From CAWGAJ01 sp963820545 (GTDB lineage: Bacteria > Planctomycetota > Planctomycetia > Pirellulales > Thermoguttaceae), in the NCBI GenBank assembly GCA_963820545.1, contig CAWGAJ010000002.1, forward strand, positions 1,426,001 to 1,490,000: a DNA stretch of 64,000 bases. The letters are read 5' to 3'. The notes beneath the pieces were generated by a model. It ran no database searches. It was not told the DNA's origin and worked only from the letters and a program-made list of their open reading frames with translations. The position numbers and the translations under genes are program-made. This document shows positions 43,534-53,280 of the stretch, piece by piece. Position 1 is the first letter of the stretch, and each line of letters opens with the position of its first letter.

Positions 43534-44144
43534 TCAAGTGGTCTTCGGAGCGGGAGCAGCCGGTGCAGGCGGTGCGGGAGCTGGCGCTGCGGGTGCTTCC
43601 TTTGGGGCCCCGGCCGGTGCGCAGGTCGCTGGTTCACAGGCCTTCGGGCAGCAAGTTTCAGGCTCGCAGCTTCGAGGCCGGCAGGACCGAACGTGACAAC
43701 GACGCGGATGACAGGTTGCGGGCTCGCAGGTTGCCGGTTCACAGGTCTTCGGGTGGCAAGTCTTGGGCTCGCAAGTCTGGGGCCGGCAAGACCGCACACG
43801 ATGAGAGTGATGCGGGCGACAGGTCTTCGGCTCGCAAGTGGCCGGAGCACAGGGTGCCGGTTCGCAAGTCTTCGGCTCACATGTGGCCGGTTCGCAGGCC
43901 TTCGGGCAGCAAGTTTCAGGCTCGCAGCTTCGAGGCCGGCAGGACCGTACATGATGGGAGCGATGCGGGCGGCAGGTCTTCGGCTCACAAGTGGCCGGAG
44001 CACAAGTAGCAGGAGCGCAAGTCGCCGGCGCACAAGTCGCCGGGCGCAAGCATCGCCTGCTACTGCCCGATGTTCATTGCCCAAAAGGGCCAAACCTAGC
44101 ACCGCGATAAAAATCGCGATGCCAAAAAGATACGTGCGATTCAT
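43534..44144 (-). CDS. Secreted cysteine pentapeptide-repeat protein (frameshifted)
   Basis: After a signal peptide (MNRTYLFGIAIFIAVLG ... AVAG-DAC) the protein is almost wholly made of tandem five-residue units C-x-P-x-[T/A/S] (for example CEPKT, CAPAT), with at least 28 cysteines at a strict C-x4-C spacing over about 140 residues. Three spacer blocks of the type RPH.SH.VRSC interrupt the array. The tail is Pro/Ala-rich. The signal peptide and the repeats are in different frames; the break at about 44038-44050 (TGCGCCCGG) is one lost base beside GCGC. The start MNRTYLFG at 44144 is used. No function is known; structural disulfide-linked or metal-binding roles are possible. Confidence 0.7.
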
Positions 44145-44864
44145 TCTTGAAACCTCCAACTAACAGGTACCGTAGCGTTGAGGAACGCGCACATGCGCCG
44201 TCACAAACTCCATTTCTCCTCGACCCTGACGGCCTCCAGCCGAGGAGATCTCCATATTTGTTACCGCTAGGCAACGTAAGCCGGCAAAGTAACAGCCCTG
44301 TTGAACTTTACCGGTTGTATCGCTTGGCAACCATGCACAGCTTCGACCGATAAGCTAGCATAGTTCAAAAAGATGTCAATCCAGGGTGTGGATAATTTTT
44401 CCAATTAGGTGGGAGCGGCATTTTGGGGGCAATACATCGATTGACTAGAAAATGCTAGGTTTAAATTAGTTGTTCGTACAGCCCCCCTTAGATAAAAAAA
44501 AGAGGATTTTTAGGTAATTATTCCAGATATTATGGTTCGTAACTATAATAATCACAATTACTTAGTGAATAATTGCCAGACAATAAATTTATGACTTAAT
44601 TTATTTTTTATGGAATTGGAATATGTCTGTGAAAGTTCATTAATTGGAAAAACAAACATGGAATTCTTGTTTATAATATTACTGCACTTTCTGAAATATT
44701 AATCAGCCTGAGAGGAGAATTTAAAAAACGCAACCAAAAAAGACTTCTCCAGCAATCTGGCCGACTCCATCACGGTTGCGTTTTATAACGCGGTCTCATC
44801 TATGAGAAAGTCCGGGCTGATAAAATGGACACGCCCGCAGAAATGGGCGGAATGGGTCGCTACA
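44145..44864. other. Long A/T-rich intergenic region
   Basis: About 720 bp, very A/T-rich at 44450-44700. It holds a TATAAT (44672-44677) and a long-loop stem (44725-44784). No credible gene. Confidence 0.45.
44725..44784. terminator. Stem with 38-nt loop, possible terminator or small RNA
   Basis: AAAACGCAACC pairs exactly with GGTTGCGTTTT across a 38-nt loop. It sits just downstream of the minus-strand lipoprotein gene's end and could terminate it, or end a short plus-strand RNA. Confidence 0.4.
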
Positions 44865-45491
44865 TTATCTTATGATATTTTCAGAATTTTCTGGTTCTTT
44901 AGCTTGCAGGTTTTCTTTTTCTACCCGCCGACGGATTTCTTCTCGGACCCATTGCTGTTTTTTTGCCATCTCTTCGGGATCCTCGAAGTTTAACAATAGC
45001 GGCGGTTCACCTGGGAAGACAGTCGCCGCCACACCAACGATCCGCCACCCTTGTGCTTCTTTGCGCAGTACCCATATTGCATTATCCGAATTTAGCTGAC
45101 CATCTTCATCAAGGTCGGTCCAGGTGGATGCTACTCGAGCGCCATCTTCGCCCAGATATTCCACTTTGCCAATAGTAAATCGGGCGGTATCGCTCGCCGG
45201 CGGCGTGACGTTGCGATTCCAAGCGGCCGCCTTTTCACGCGCCAAAGCGCTGAGCATATTTGCAGCCTTATCGTCGTTACCCGTACGCACGGCGTCTAAA
45301 AACTGATAAACGGCGGCTGCTGGTCCTGCCAAGCCAGCCACGTTGGCCGGAGTGCTATTGAATGTTGATCGCGCGTTATCCTGCGGGGAAGTTGTCGAAG
45401 GCGGCGCTGACTGCTGATCTGGCTTGGTACATCCCCAAACACTAATGATCGTTAATGTTGCCAGGGTCATCCATCCATAATTTCGAAGCAT
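44865..45491 (-). CDS. Exported lipoprotein, possible NTF2-like domain
   Basis: A 208-residue lipoprotein (signal ISVWGC, lipidated Cys21). A Ser/Thr/Pro-rich linker precedes a folded region (AAAVYQFLDAVRTGNDDKAAN ... VGVAATVFPGEPPLLLNF, key parts) whose pattern of helices then strands resembles NTF2/SnoaL-type domains often seen in planctomycete lipoproteins. The C-terminus is a charged helix (EEIRRRVEKENLQAKEPE). Function unknown. Confidence 0.7.
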   Translation of the reverse strand: MLRNYGWMTLATLTIISVWGCTKPDQQSAPPSTTSPQDNARSTFNSTPANVAGLAGPAAAVYQFLDAVRTGNDDKAANMLSALAREKAAAWNRNVTPPASDTARFTIGKVEYLGEDGARVASTWTDLDEDGQLNSDNAIWVLRKEAQGWRIVGVAATVFPGEPPLLLNFEDPEEMAKKQQWVREEIRRRVEKENLQAKEPENSENIIR

Positions 45492-45938
45492 GATTTTGTC
45501 TCCTCATGGTCAAGTTCGATTAAAAGGGGAAGCAATAAAAAAAGAGAAAGATCGCATAGCTGCTCATTATTAGGGGGGCGAACCCTACAAGGTAGCGAAG
45601 TGTTACAAGAATTGAGAGTTAAGTCAAGACGAAAAGGGATGATCGGAGAAAATAAGAAGGATGCGCAAAGGAAAGTTGAAAAGAAGTTAATTGCACAAGT
45701 TGTCTTGTTCCCACGCTCCGGCGTGGGAACACACTTTTTCGACGCTCCTGCGTCGTATGTAATGGAATTGACTTGTATCTTTATTTCCCCTCCCGGACGC
45801 AGAGCGTCCTGGAATTGCGTTCCCACGCAGAGCATGGGAACGAGATGTTTGAAGGACGATTTTGAAAATCGTCCTATCAAGACCGACGCGACCAACGGTC
45901 GCGGCTTTATGTTCGATCCTAGCCCCGACGTTGTTATT
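45492..45938. other. Intergenic, dense palindromic repeats
   Basis: About 450 bp. The left half is unremarkable; 45707-45908 is a cluster of five palindromes. No gene. Confidence 0.55.
45707..45908. repeat. Cluster of five different palindromes
   Basis: In order: GTTCCCACGCTCCGGCGTGG (45707-45730), GGACGCAGAGCGTCC (45794-45811), GCGTTCCCACGC..CATGGGAACG (45817-45844), AGGACGATTTTGAAAATCGT (45853-45875) and GCGACCAACGGTCGC (45888-45908). Each is a separate family; several recur elsewhere in the window. Confidence 0.65.
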
Positions 45939-47426
45939 TCATCCTGCTCCAACGCCTCGATCAAAGGCGTCTTGATCGCGTTGATATAGTGCTAGCACAG
46001 ACTCAAAAGTACCGCTGGAAATCTGCCAGACCGGGTTTTCGTCGGAATGTGAGTTGCAATGAGCGGTAAAAAGCCGGTAGATGAACTTAAAGAGATGGCG
46101 CGGAACGCGTAAGCTGGCAAAGGCGTCGATAAGTCGGCGTTGATCCAGGCTTTGCTCAAAAAGTGCCGCCAGGCTGGGCGTTTGGCCGTCGATGGCGCAG
46201 GCCTTGATGCGGGCGATTGCCATGTCATATAGCGATTGACCGGTCCAGGCCAGGGAACGGATCATGTTTTGCTTGTCGAGCCGCGCTCGTTGATGAAAAT
46301 CGCGGTCTTCGCGATCGATCAGCCTTTCCAATTCGATGGGCAGGAGGAGTTTGATTCCTAGTCCGGGGTGTTTGAGGAATTTATTGTCCAACATGGGCCA
46401 GACAAGGGCCCGCATTAATTCCGTGGAGCCGTTGATTAGATACGGCTCATCAACGCGGTCCACGAGCACGATGATCCCCTCGATGCGGAGCGAACGCAAA
46501 AGGCCTTGTAATTTCGCGAGCAACTCATAGCGATCATCGGTGCGTTGCCAGGCGGGCAGGGGTTGGCCGACAATCTTGTCCGGGGGAAAGCGAAAAATAA
46601 TCTTGCCGAGCATACCGGTGCTGTGGTTGAGTACGCGGGTGTTTCGGACAATTCGCCAAGCGGTATAGTGGGATTTTAGCCATCTCCAGATTCGTGGAGA
46701 CCAACCGGCGGCAATTATCAAATAAGGCCACACTTTAGCGAATAATCTCCAATCCCACCGGGCAAAGAAAGCAACGGCCGCCACGGTAACTACGATTCCC
46801 AAGACCAGGTCCCATTTGGTGCGCCAGATGGGAAAGTGCATTTTTTGCCGTAAGCGGCGCCAGCGCTGCAAGGCGTTATCGGCCGTCGATTGATCGTAGC
46901 AGGCCGCCAAAAGCATCACATCGCGAACCTGTGAAGGATCGAGTTCGCTGTGCGGCAAGGCGTCGTCGCGCGCGGCAGGATGCCGATTATGCTTTACTTC
47001 CAGGATCCGATCGACCAACTGTGTAACGGCCTGGGCGAGAATGGCGTCTTGGTGGTCCCAGAGCCGCCATTGTTCCAGGGCCCGATCCACGCGGCGGCGC
47101 CGACCTGAAAAGCGATCGCGAAAACGGTCAAGATAAGCGTTAAAATCATCGTACTGCACCACCAAAACCTGCTGATCGGGGTGATCGGCGTTGTAATCGG
47201 CCAGGTGGCGGACGATTTGCAGGCGAATGGCTGTTTTTCCCGATCCTTTTTCGCCGAACACCACGGCGGTGGCCGGCTCTTTGGGATCGCCATAAATTTT
47301 GTCCCAAGTGGGATGGAACGTATTGAGGATGCACGAACCCTTGAAAACCAAGTCGGTTTGGGCGTCTTCGTCCGCGAAGGGATTCGTGGCAATCCCGTGA
47401 TGTTCAAGGAACTGCTGAATTTTCAT
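45939..47426 (-). CDS. KAP-like P-loop NTPase with inserted membrane helices
   Basis: A 495-residue protein. Walker A is GEKGSGKTAIRLQI (about residues 58-71) and the Walker-B-like acidic strand is GIIVLVDRVDEP. Two hydrophobic segments (WDLVLGIVVTVAAVAFFARW and LFAKVWPYLIIAAGW) lie between them, the hallmark of KAP-family NTPases, which are thought to act as membrane-bound signalling or assembly ATPases. The C-terminal third (EQSLDQRRLIDAFASLRVP ...) is helical. A GYF_2 membrane protein gene lies 14 bp upstream in the same direction, so both may work at the membrane. No defence-type effector is adjacent. Confidence 0.75.
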   Translation of the reverse strand: MKIQQFLEHHGIATNPFADEDAQTDLVFKGSCILNTFHPTWDKIYGDPKEPATAVVFGEKGSGKTAIRLQIVRHLADYNADHPDQQVLVVQYDDFNAYLDRFRDRFSGRRRRVDRALEQWRLWDHQDAILAQAVTQLVDRILEVKHNRHPAARDDALPHSELDPSQVRDVMLLAACYDQSTADNALQRWRRLRQKMHFPIWRTKWDLVLGIVVTVAAVAFFARWDWRLFAKVWPYLIIAAGWSPRIWRWLKSHYTAWRIVRNTRVLNHSTGMLGKIIFRFPPDKIVGQPLPAWQRTDDRYELLAKLQGLLRSLRIEGIIVLVDRVDEPYLINGSTELMRALVWPMLDNKFLKHPGLGIKLLLPIELERLIDREDRDFHQRARLDKQNMIRSLAWTGQSLYDMAIARIKACAIDGQTPSLAALFEQSLDQRRLIDAFASLRVPRHLFKFIYRLFTAHCNSHSDENPVWQISSGTFESVLALYQRDQDAFDRGVGAG

Positions 47427-47440
47427 ACCTGGAGAATCTT

Positions 47441-48329
47441 TTAATGGGGCGGGCGGTCGGGTTTTATGGAATGCGGTGATGACTGAGTGTATCGTGTATT
47501 TTGCCGTGAATCGAGGGGGGCGGAATTATCTCCGCCGGACGTCAATCCGTGGATTATGAGCCAAAAAAATATGCCCAACAGGAAGATCAGAGCCAAGATC
47601 AACAGCGAGAGGATCACCTTTTGTATTTTAGGGGATTTTCCCTCATAAGATTTCTGGCCCGCCACCGCGGAAATCGTGGGCAAAGACTTTACAGAGGGCA
47701 AAGAGCTTTCCGCCAAAGATCCGCTGATGCGTAATTGGGGAAAAACGGCCGAGGCCTTTTGCCAATCGCGCCATCCTTCGCGCCAAACCAAGGTATCGGG
47801 CGTGACACGGCCCTCGGCCAACCATTGGCGCAAAATGCCTCCCCTCGCTGGTCCGTACTGACCGCCTACTGGCGGGCGCACGTACCAGACTACGTTGCCC
47901 GCTGCCGTAATCGGATCGACTATCCGTGCTGAAGGAGAGGCTGCCGAGGTTTTTACATCAGGCTGTCCTGAGGAAAATAAAATTGGCTGGGACGGAACAA
48001 CATCCTCGGTTTTCGCTTTAGCCAGCGACGTTCCCTCAGGGTAAATTACCGAGTCAGCAGGCTTCGTTTGCACAGACTGTGCCGCTATAATCGGCATAAA
48101 GACTGACGAGTCTTCTGGGGGAAGTGCGCGTAGAAGTATCAACGACAGCACCGGTGGAAGATGCGGCCAGGGCCCTTAGGGCTGCTCGTTCCTCTTTGGA
48201 GCTTTTTCGGGTACTTTGATTGGGTATAAGAAACTTGGCCCCACAGTAGGGGCAAATGCCCCGTCTGCCGGCCTGAAATCCTTTAACGTTTAACTTATGC
48301 CCGTTGGGACAATAAAAACGTATACCCAT
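47441..48329 (-). CDS. Zinc-ribbon / GYF_2 / transmembrane protein (frameshifted)
   Basis: About 295 residues. The N-terminal zinc ribbon (FYCPNGHKLNVKG ... GICPYCGAKFLIP) is in the first frame; after a C-run at about 48115-48123 the second frame holds a GYF_2 domain (VVWYVRPPVGGQYGPARGG ... VWREGWRDWQKA) and a C-terminal transmembrane helix (VILSLLILALIFLLGIFFW). One extra C explains the break (TSPEDSSVF when removed). GYF_2 domains are proline-rich-peptide binders by similarity to GYF; partners are unknown. It lies 14 bp upstream of the KAP-like NTPase gene and is probably co-transcribed with it. Confidence 0.75.
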
Positions 48330-48417
48330 ATTACCTCAGAACGCCTCCAAGAGGTTATTTCTACTATTATACATACGGTTAACAAATACTAAAAGTAAAA
48401 CTTAACCGCCTAATTTC

Positions 48418-48472
48418 TTATCCCCAAACCCTAATCCCTAATTCCCAAACCCTAATCCCTAATTTTCAATCC
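48418..48472. repeat. CCCTAATC / CCCAAACC tandem tract
   Basis: CCCCAAACCCTAATCCCTAA and further variants; complementary in type to GGGATTAG tracts elsewhere (for example 57505-57545). It lies in the divergent gap upstream of the DUF900 gene. Confidence 0.6.
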
Positions 48473-48609
48473 CTTTGATTGCGGCCGAAGACCGTGCCAG
48501 GATTAATCTGGACAGATCCCATTTTTCATATTAACTTTAGTCTTATTGTATATAAGTTGTGACTTTTCATAAGTAGATGTTTTATGTAGTGCATTCGCGG
48601 AGGAATACA

Positions 48610-50273
48610 ATGCTCATCAGTCGCTCTTGGATGTTGACGGGGGTTGCAGGATTGGTCGGGATGGGCCTTCTGGCAGGCTGCGCTTCAGAGGAGCAAAAGT
48701 CGGACCAAGCGCCAACAAGCGCTTCTCCTGCTCCTTCTTCTCCTGCTCCTCCGACTACCAGGGCGGAGAAGAAAATCGCCAGCTTGCCCAGGCCCACGGC
48801 TCCCCGGCCGAAATTACGCGCTAAAATTGTGCCCGAATCATTAAGTGAAAGTCGGCCCGAATCGGCTCCCCTGGCTCCTCTGCGGACAGAGTCGCCGGAC
48901 AAATCGGCGGAGTTGCCGGACGAGTCGGCGGAGTCGCCGGACAAATCGGCGGAGTCGCCGGACGAGTCGGCGGAGTCGCCGGACGAGTCGGCGGAGTCGG
49001 CAAAGATGCTTTTCTCAAAGGCCGAATCCGATGAATCGGAATACACGGTGATGAAGGTTTTTTATGGCACGGATCGGGCATCGTCCAGCGCACTGCAAGC
49101 CAACCGGTTGCTTTATTTGGGATGGTTGAAAATGACGGTCGGAGCCGCGGTGGCGACGTTGTTATTGGCCATTCTTGCGTTTCGTTTTTTCTCGTCTCGG
49201 CTGATACGAGTGTTAGCTTACGGGGGCATGATTACGACGCTGGTGTTGGCGGCGCTTACCACCTGGGTGCGATTTCAGCATCTTTTACCCGGGAAAACAA
49301 CGACTCCAACATCCACGCCGGCGATGTCGTATGGAAATCAGCGAGGCAGGCTGGAACTGGGCACCTGCGAGGTGTCGATTCCCAAAGCCCACGAGGTAGG
49401 CGAGTTGGAAAGCCCTTCGGTGTTGCGCCTGGAGTTTTGCGAGGATCCCAGCCGCCACGTGGTATTGCTCAAGGTGCAGAACGAACCGGCGGAAAAGTTT
49501 TTTGCCGACCTCCGCTCCTGCGTGGAGCGTTCGTCGGCCAAATCGGCGTTTGTGTTCGTGCACGGGTATAACATCACATTCGAGGAGGCCGCCAGGCGGA
49601 CCGCGCAGATCGCCTATGACTTGAAATTCGAGGGCGTCCCGATTTTATTCAGTTGGCCGTCACAAGGGGGAATCTGGTCGTATACCGTCGACGAAACGAA
49701 CGTGACCTGGGCCGTGCCGCATTTGTGCCAGTTTCTGGCCGACGTTGTCCAGCAGTCCGGCGCCAAACAGATTCATTTGGTCGCCCACAGCATGGGTAAT
49801 CGGGCCTTGACCTCCGCCTTGAAGGATCTTTCCTTTTTGCCCGAGTCTTCCCGGCCGATTTTTAACGAGGTCTTGCTCACCGCCCCCGACATCGACACCG
49901 AAGTGTTTAAGAACGATATCGCTCCGGCAATCGTGAAAATCGCCAAGCGCGTGACGTTGTACGCCTCATCGAACGACGAAGCGCTGATCCTCTCGAAAAA
50001 GGTTCACGGCTATCCGCGCAGGGCGACAGCGGCGAACAGTTGGTGGTCGTGCCGGGCGTGGACACAGTGGATGTATCAGCGGTCGATACCAGCCTGCTGG
50101 GCCACAGCTATTACGGCGATAACAGCACGGTGCTGGCCGATATCTTCGAGGTGCTGCACGCCTCCAAACCGGCCGACCAACGTCGTTGGCTGCACCCCCA
50201 ACGCCTGGGAATGCTGAAATACTGGATCTTCGAGCAGTCGGAGGTCGAACGCCCTGAGCCTGACAATCTATAA
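48610..50273 (+). CDS. Membrane-anchored DUF900 alpha/beta-hydrolase with VNTR (frameshifted)
   Basis: About 555 residues. A lipoprotein-type signal (GLLAGC) is followed by a Pro-rich stretch, an acidic tandem repeat (SPD[K/E]SAE, about residues 97-130), two transmembrane helices (GAAVATLLLAILAFRFFSS; YGGMITTLVLAALTTWV) and a DUF900 alpha/beta-hydrolase domain with FVHGYNITFEEAARR and the nucleophile AHSMGNRAL. The frame breaks at about 50014-50023 (CCGCGCAGGG); the rest, LVVVPGVDTVDVSAVDTSL, ends at 50273. GGAGGAA precedes the ATG at 48610. Substrate unknown. Confidence 0.8.
48889..49001 (+). repeat. In-frame 24-nt VNTR
   Basis: About five copies of a 24-bp unit (GAGTCGCCGGACAAATCGGC type) encoding E-S-P-D-[K/E]-S-A. 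Copies are near identical, so copy number is likely variable and may be misassembled. Confidence 0.8.
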
Positions 50274-50593
50274 CCCAGGGGAAGCCGGTTTAACGTTTCC
50301 TGCGGAGCCGGGCCGTGTCGGCCCGAAAAGAGCGTTCCCACGATAAGCGGAATTTAACGATAATCGCGAGATTTCGGATAAGCGCCATTAGTTTTATTTT
50401 AGCGGTTATATCCGCCTGCTGATTAGTATTTCTTTTCTACCTATTTAAGTGCAGAGCGGCCATGCGCGCTTAATCCCAAAGTATGTTTATGCAGGTAAGC
50501 GCGGGCAGACCAACCTCGCGGTGGAAGCGGAGAAAGGTCTGATGGCCAATTTCCGCGCAAAATATTCCTCGAGCCAAGGCAAGGAAGAGAAGG
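50274..50593. other. Intergenic with small stem-loop
   Basis: About 320 bp. CGGGCC-GTGT-style stem (GGGCCGTGTCGGCCC, about 50307-50322) may terminate the hydrolase transcript. Nothing else recognised. Confidence 0.4.
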
Positions 50594-53224
50594 ATGTCAG
50601 AGCAATCCCCATTTGATTCTCAAAGCGCGCAATACAGTTTGATTAAATTCGCCCAATACCTGGCGGGCATGACCGACCCGAGCAATCCGTGGCGTCAGAT
50701 TGGCCAGGCGATATTTCATTTTTTTGAGGCGGATGTGATCGGCTTTTTGTATCCCGACGAAGGCGGTCAGTGGCTATCGCATTATTGGAGCCTTCCGCCG
50801 GGGGTCAGGGAAAAAAACGTGATTACGCCGGCATTTCAACAAACCACCGCCCAGGTTTTGGAGAGCGGATTTTTGGTCTGCGAGACATTGGACCTCGACG
50901 GGCCTTGCCAGGTGGCGATAATTCCCCTGCGGATCGACGGTCAAACAACAGAAATGATGCTTATCGGACATCATGCCGCGGCGTCTTTTCCCGAAGAATT
51001 GCAGAATATCTACCTGGCCGTGGCGGGTTTGGCGGGCGAAACCATTACTCGGCTGATCGCCGTGACCAGATTGCCTCAAGACGACAACCGATTGCATGAA
51101 TTGCAGGAGTTACTCGCCAACCACGCTTACACCCTGGTGGCCGTGAATAAAGATCTGGATCAGGCCAATAAACAACTTACGCGAGAAATCGCCGAGCGGC
51201 AACGCAGCGAGCAGGCTTTACTAGAGTCGGAGCGGGAAAAGTCGGCCATTCTCAACGGCCTGCAAGAAGTGGAAGTGATTCTGCTCAATCCGCAAATGCA
51301 GATCATTTGGACCAACGCCGGAACTGCACTCCCCTGCAACCGGCAGGATGAAGATTTGCGCGGGCTTTACTGCTATAAAGCGCTTCAGGGCCGCGACACG
51401 CCCTGCACGGGCTGCACGGCCTGGGCCGCTTTCCGCAGCAAACGCTTCCAAGAAGGAGAATACACCCTGCCCGACGGACGCTCGATGCTTGCCCGCAGCA
51501 ATCCCCTGAAAAACCAGCGCGGCGAGATCACCAGTCTGGTCCACGTGTCCATGGACATTACGCGGCGAAAAATGGTGGAACGGGTGCTGATCAAGCGCGA
51601 AGCCCAACTCCGCAGCATTGTGGAAAACGCCTCGGAGATAATATTCACACTTTCGCCCGAGGGGATGATCTCCTACACTTCCCCGCGCTGGACACAGTTG
51701 ATCGGACACGAAGGTCCCGATCTTTTGGGACGAAGTTTCGTCTCGTTTTTACATCCCGCCGAACGCACGGCCTTTCAATCGTTTTTTGCCGCCGCGGCGG
51801 CCGACAAGGGCCAGAATCAGCGGACTGAATTCCGTCTAGAAAACCGCAACGGCGAGTGGCGATGGTACAGCACCACTCTTTCACCGGTTAAAGATGCGCA
51901 AGGTCGGATCAAGGAATTCGTGGGCGTCGCGGAAGACATTACCGATCGCAAACAGGTCGAGGAAGAAATGCGCAAGGCCAAGGAAGCGGCCGAGGCGGCC
52001 ACGCGCGCTAAAACCGAGTTTCTCACCAACATGAGCCATGAGATCCGCACGCCGATGACCTCCATTCTCGGCTTTGCGGAGATGCTGCTGGAAAATCTCA
52101 ATCGGCCCGAGGACGTGGTGGCCGCCAATACCATCAAGCGCAGCGGCGAATATCTCCTGCGACTGATAAACGACATCCTGGATCTTTCCAAGATCGAAGC
52201 CGGACGTCTGCTGACGGAGCAGGCGAAGTGCGCGCCGCGCGAATTGATCGACGAGGTGGTGGCGATGATGAAAGTCCGCGCGGCCGCCAAGGGATTGCCG
52301 CTAGTTTTGGAATTCGTGGGGCTGATTCCTCAGACTATCCACACCGATCCCATTCGGCTGCGGCAGATTTTGATCAACCTCATCGGCAACGCCGTAAAGT
52401 TCACCGAACAAGGAAATGTGCGGGTGATAGTGCAGTTGGTGCAAAACGAGCAGGGCCAGCCTTTGCTGGAATGCAAAATCATCGACACCGGCATCGGCAT
52501 GTCGAAGGAACAACTCGCCGTGCTTTTCGAACCTTTCACACAGGGCAACGCCAGCGCCAGCCGCAAGCACATGGGGCTGGGGCTGGGGCTGGCCTTAAGC
52601 AAACGACTCGCCGGCATGTTGGGCGGCAATATCACCTTCGAGAGTACGCCCGGGCAAGGAAGCACGTTTGTGATCACCGTGGGCACGGGACCGCTGCAAG
52701 GCGTGCGCATGCTGGAGATCGCGGAGATGCACGACGAGCAGAAATCGGCCGCAGAAAGTGTTCCAGCGCCTATTTTGCAGCAATTATCGGGCAATATTCT
52801 TTTGGCGGAAGACGGCCTGGACAATCAGCGATTAATCGGGTTGATTTTGCGCAAGGCCGGCGCCAAGGTAACCGTCGTCAACAACGGCAAGGAAGCCTTG
52901 GAAAAAGTGATCGCCGAGCAAAAAAAACTCTCCAACGAAGGCATTTTATCACCGCCCTTCAATATTATCCTCATGGACATGCAAATGCCGGAAATGGATG
53001 GATATGAAGCCACCTGGCGGCTGAGAGAAATGGGTTATACCGCTCCCATCATCGCACTGACGGCCCATGCCATGAGCCATGACCGGGAAAAGTGTCTGGG
53101 CGCGGGCTGCGACGAATATCTCACCAAGCCGATCGATCGGGAATTGCTGCTTACGACCATTTCCCGATATATGTCGGCGGCGGAAGAAAAGCCGCAGCAG
53201 GACGTTCCGGCCTGGATCATTTAG
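50594..53224 (+). CDS. Soluble hybrid sensor histidine kinase
   Basis: 876 residues, no membrane segment. Order: N-terminal sensory region of GAF-like type (1-155), coiled coil (165-205), PAS with a CYKALQGRDTPCTGC cysteine cluster (about 210-325), second PAS/PAC (about 330-460), HisKA with phospho-accepting His482 in MSHEIRTPM, HATPase with NLIGNAVKFT, DTGIGM and GLGLGLALSK, and a receiver domain with Asp795 (MDMQMPEMDG), preceded by ILLAEDGLDN and followed by ALTAHA and KPID. Phosphate would move from His482 to Asp795; an external phosphotransfer protein is not seen nearby. AGAAGG precedes the ATG. The cysteine-bearing PAS may sense redox state or metal. Confidence 0.93.
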   Translation: MSEQSPFDSQSAQYSLIKFAQYLAGMTDPSNPWRQIGQAIFHFFEADVIGFLYPDEGGQWLSHYWSLPPGVREKNVITPAFQQTTAQVLESGFLVCETLDLDGPCQVAIIPLRIDGQTTEMMLIGHHAAASFPEELQNIYLAVAGLAGETITRLIAVTRLPQDDNRLHELQELLANHAYTLVAVNKDLDQANKQLTREIAERQRSEQALLESEREKSAILNGLQEVEVILLNPQMQIIWTNAGTALPCNRQDEDLRGLYCYKALQGRDTPCTGCTAWAAFRSKRFQEGEYTLPDGRSMLARSNPLKNQRGEITSLVHVSMDITRRKMVERVLIKREAQLRSIVENASEIIFTLSPEGMISYTSPRWTQLIGHEGPDLLGRSFVSFLHPAERTAFQSFFAAAAADKGQNQRTEFRLENRNGEWRWYSTTLSPVKDAQGRIKEFVGVAEDITDRKQVEEEMRKAKEAAEAATRAKTEFLTNMSHEIRTPMTSILGFAEMLLENLNRPEDVVAANTIKRSGEYLLRLINDILDLSKIEAGRLLTEQAKCAPRELIDEVVAMMKVRAAAKGLPLVLEFVGLIPQTIHTDPIRLRQILINLIGNAVKFTEQGNVRVIVQLVQNEQGQPLLECKIIDTGIGMSKEQLAVLFEPFTQGNASASRKHMGLGLGLALSKRLAGMLGGNITFESTPGQGSTFVITVGTGPLQGVRMLEIAEMHDEQKSAAESVPAPILQQLSGNILLAEDGLDNQRLIGLILRKAGAKVTVVNNGKEALEKVIAEQKKLSNEGILSPPFNIILMDMQMPEMDGYEATWRLREMGYTAPIIALTAHAMSHDREKCLGAGCDEYLTKPIDRELLLTTISRYMSAAEEKPQQDVPAWII

Positions 53225-53248
53225 CGATATCTACAAATTTTCTCTTAT

Positions 53249-53280
53249 AACCGATTGATGAGCCCGTGCATCAATCGGTT
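53249..53280 (+). terminator. Stem-loop after histidine kinase gene
   Basis: Perfect 12-bp arms AACCGATTGATG / CATCAATCGGTT with an AGCCCGTG loop, 25 bp after the stop. No T-run, so possibly factor-dependent. Confidence 0.55.

Noticed and set aside
43506..44159. 217-residue Arg/Ala/Leu-rich open frame across the Cys-repeat gene
   Set aside because: Only its first 40 residues (signal peptide) are plausible; the rest is the wrong frame of the cysteine repeat.
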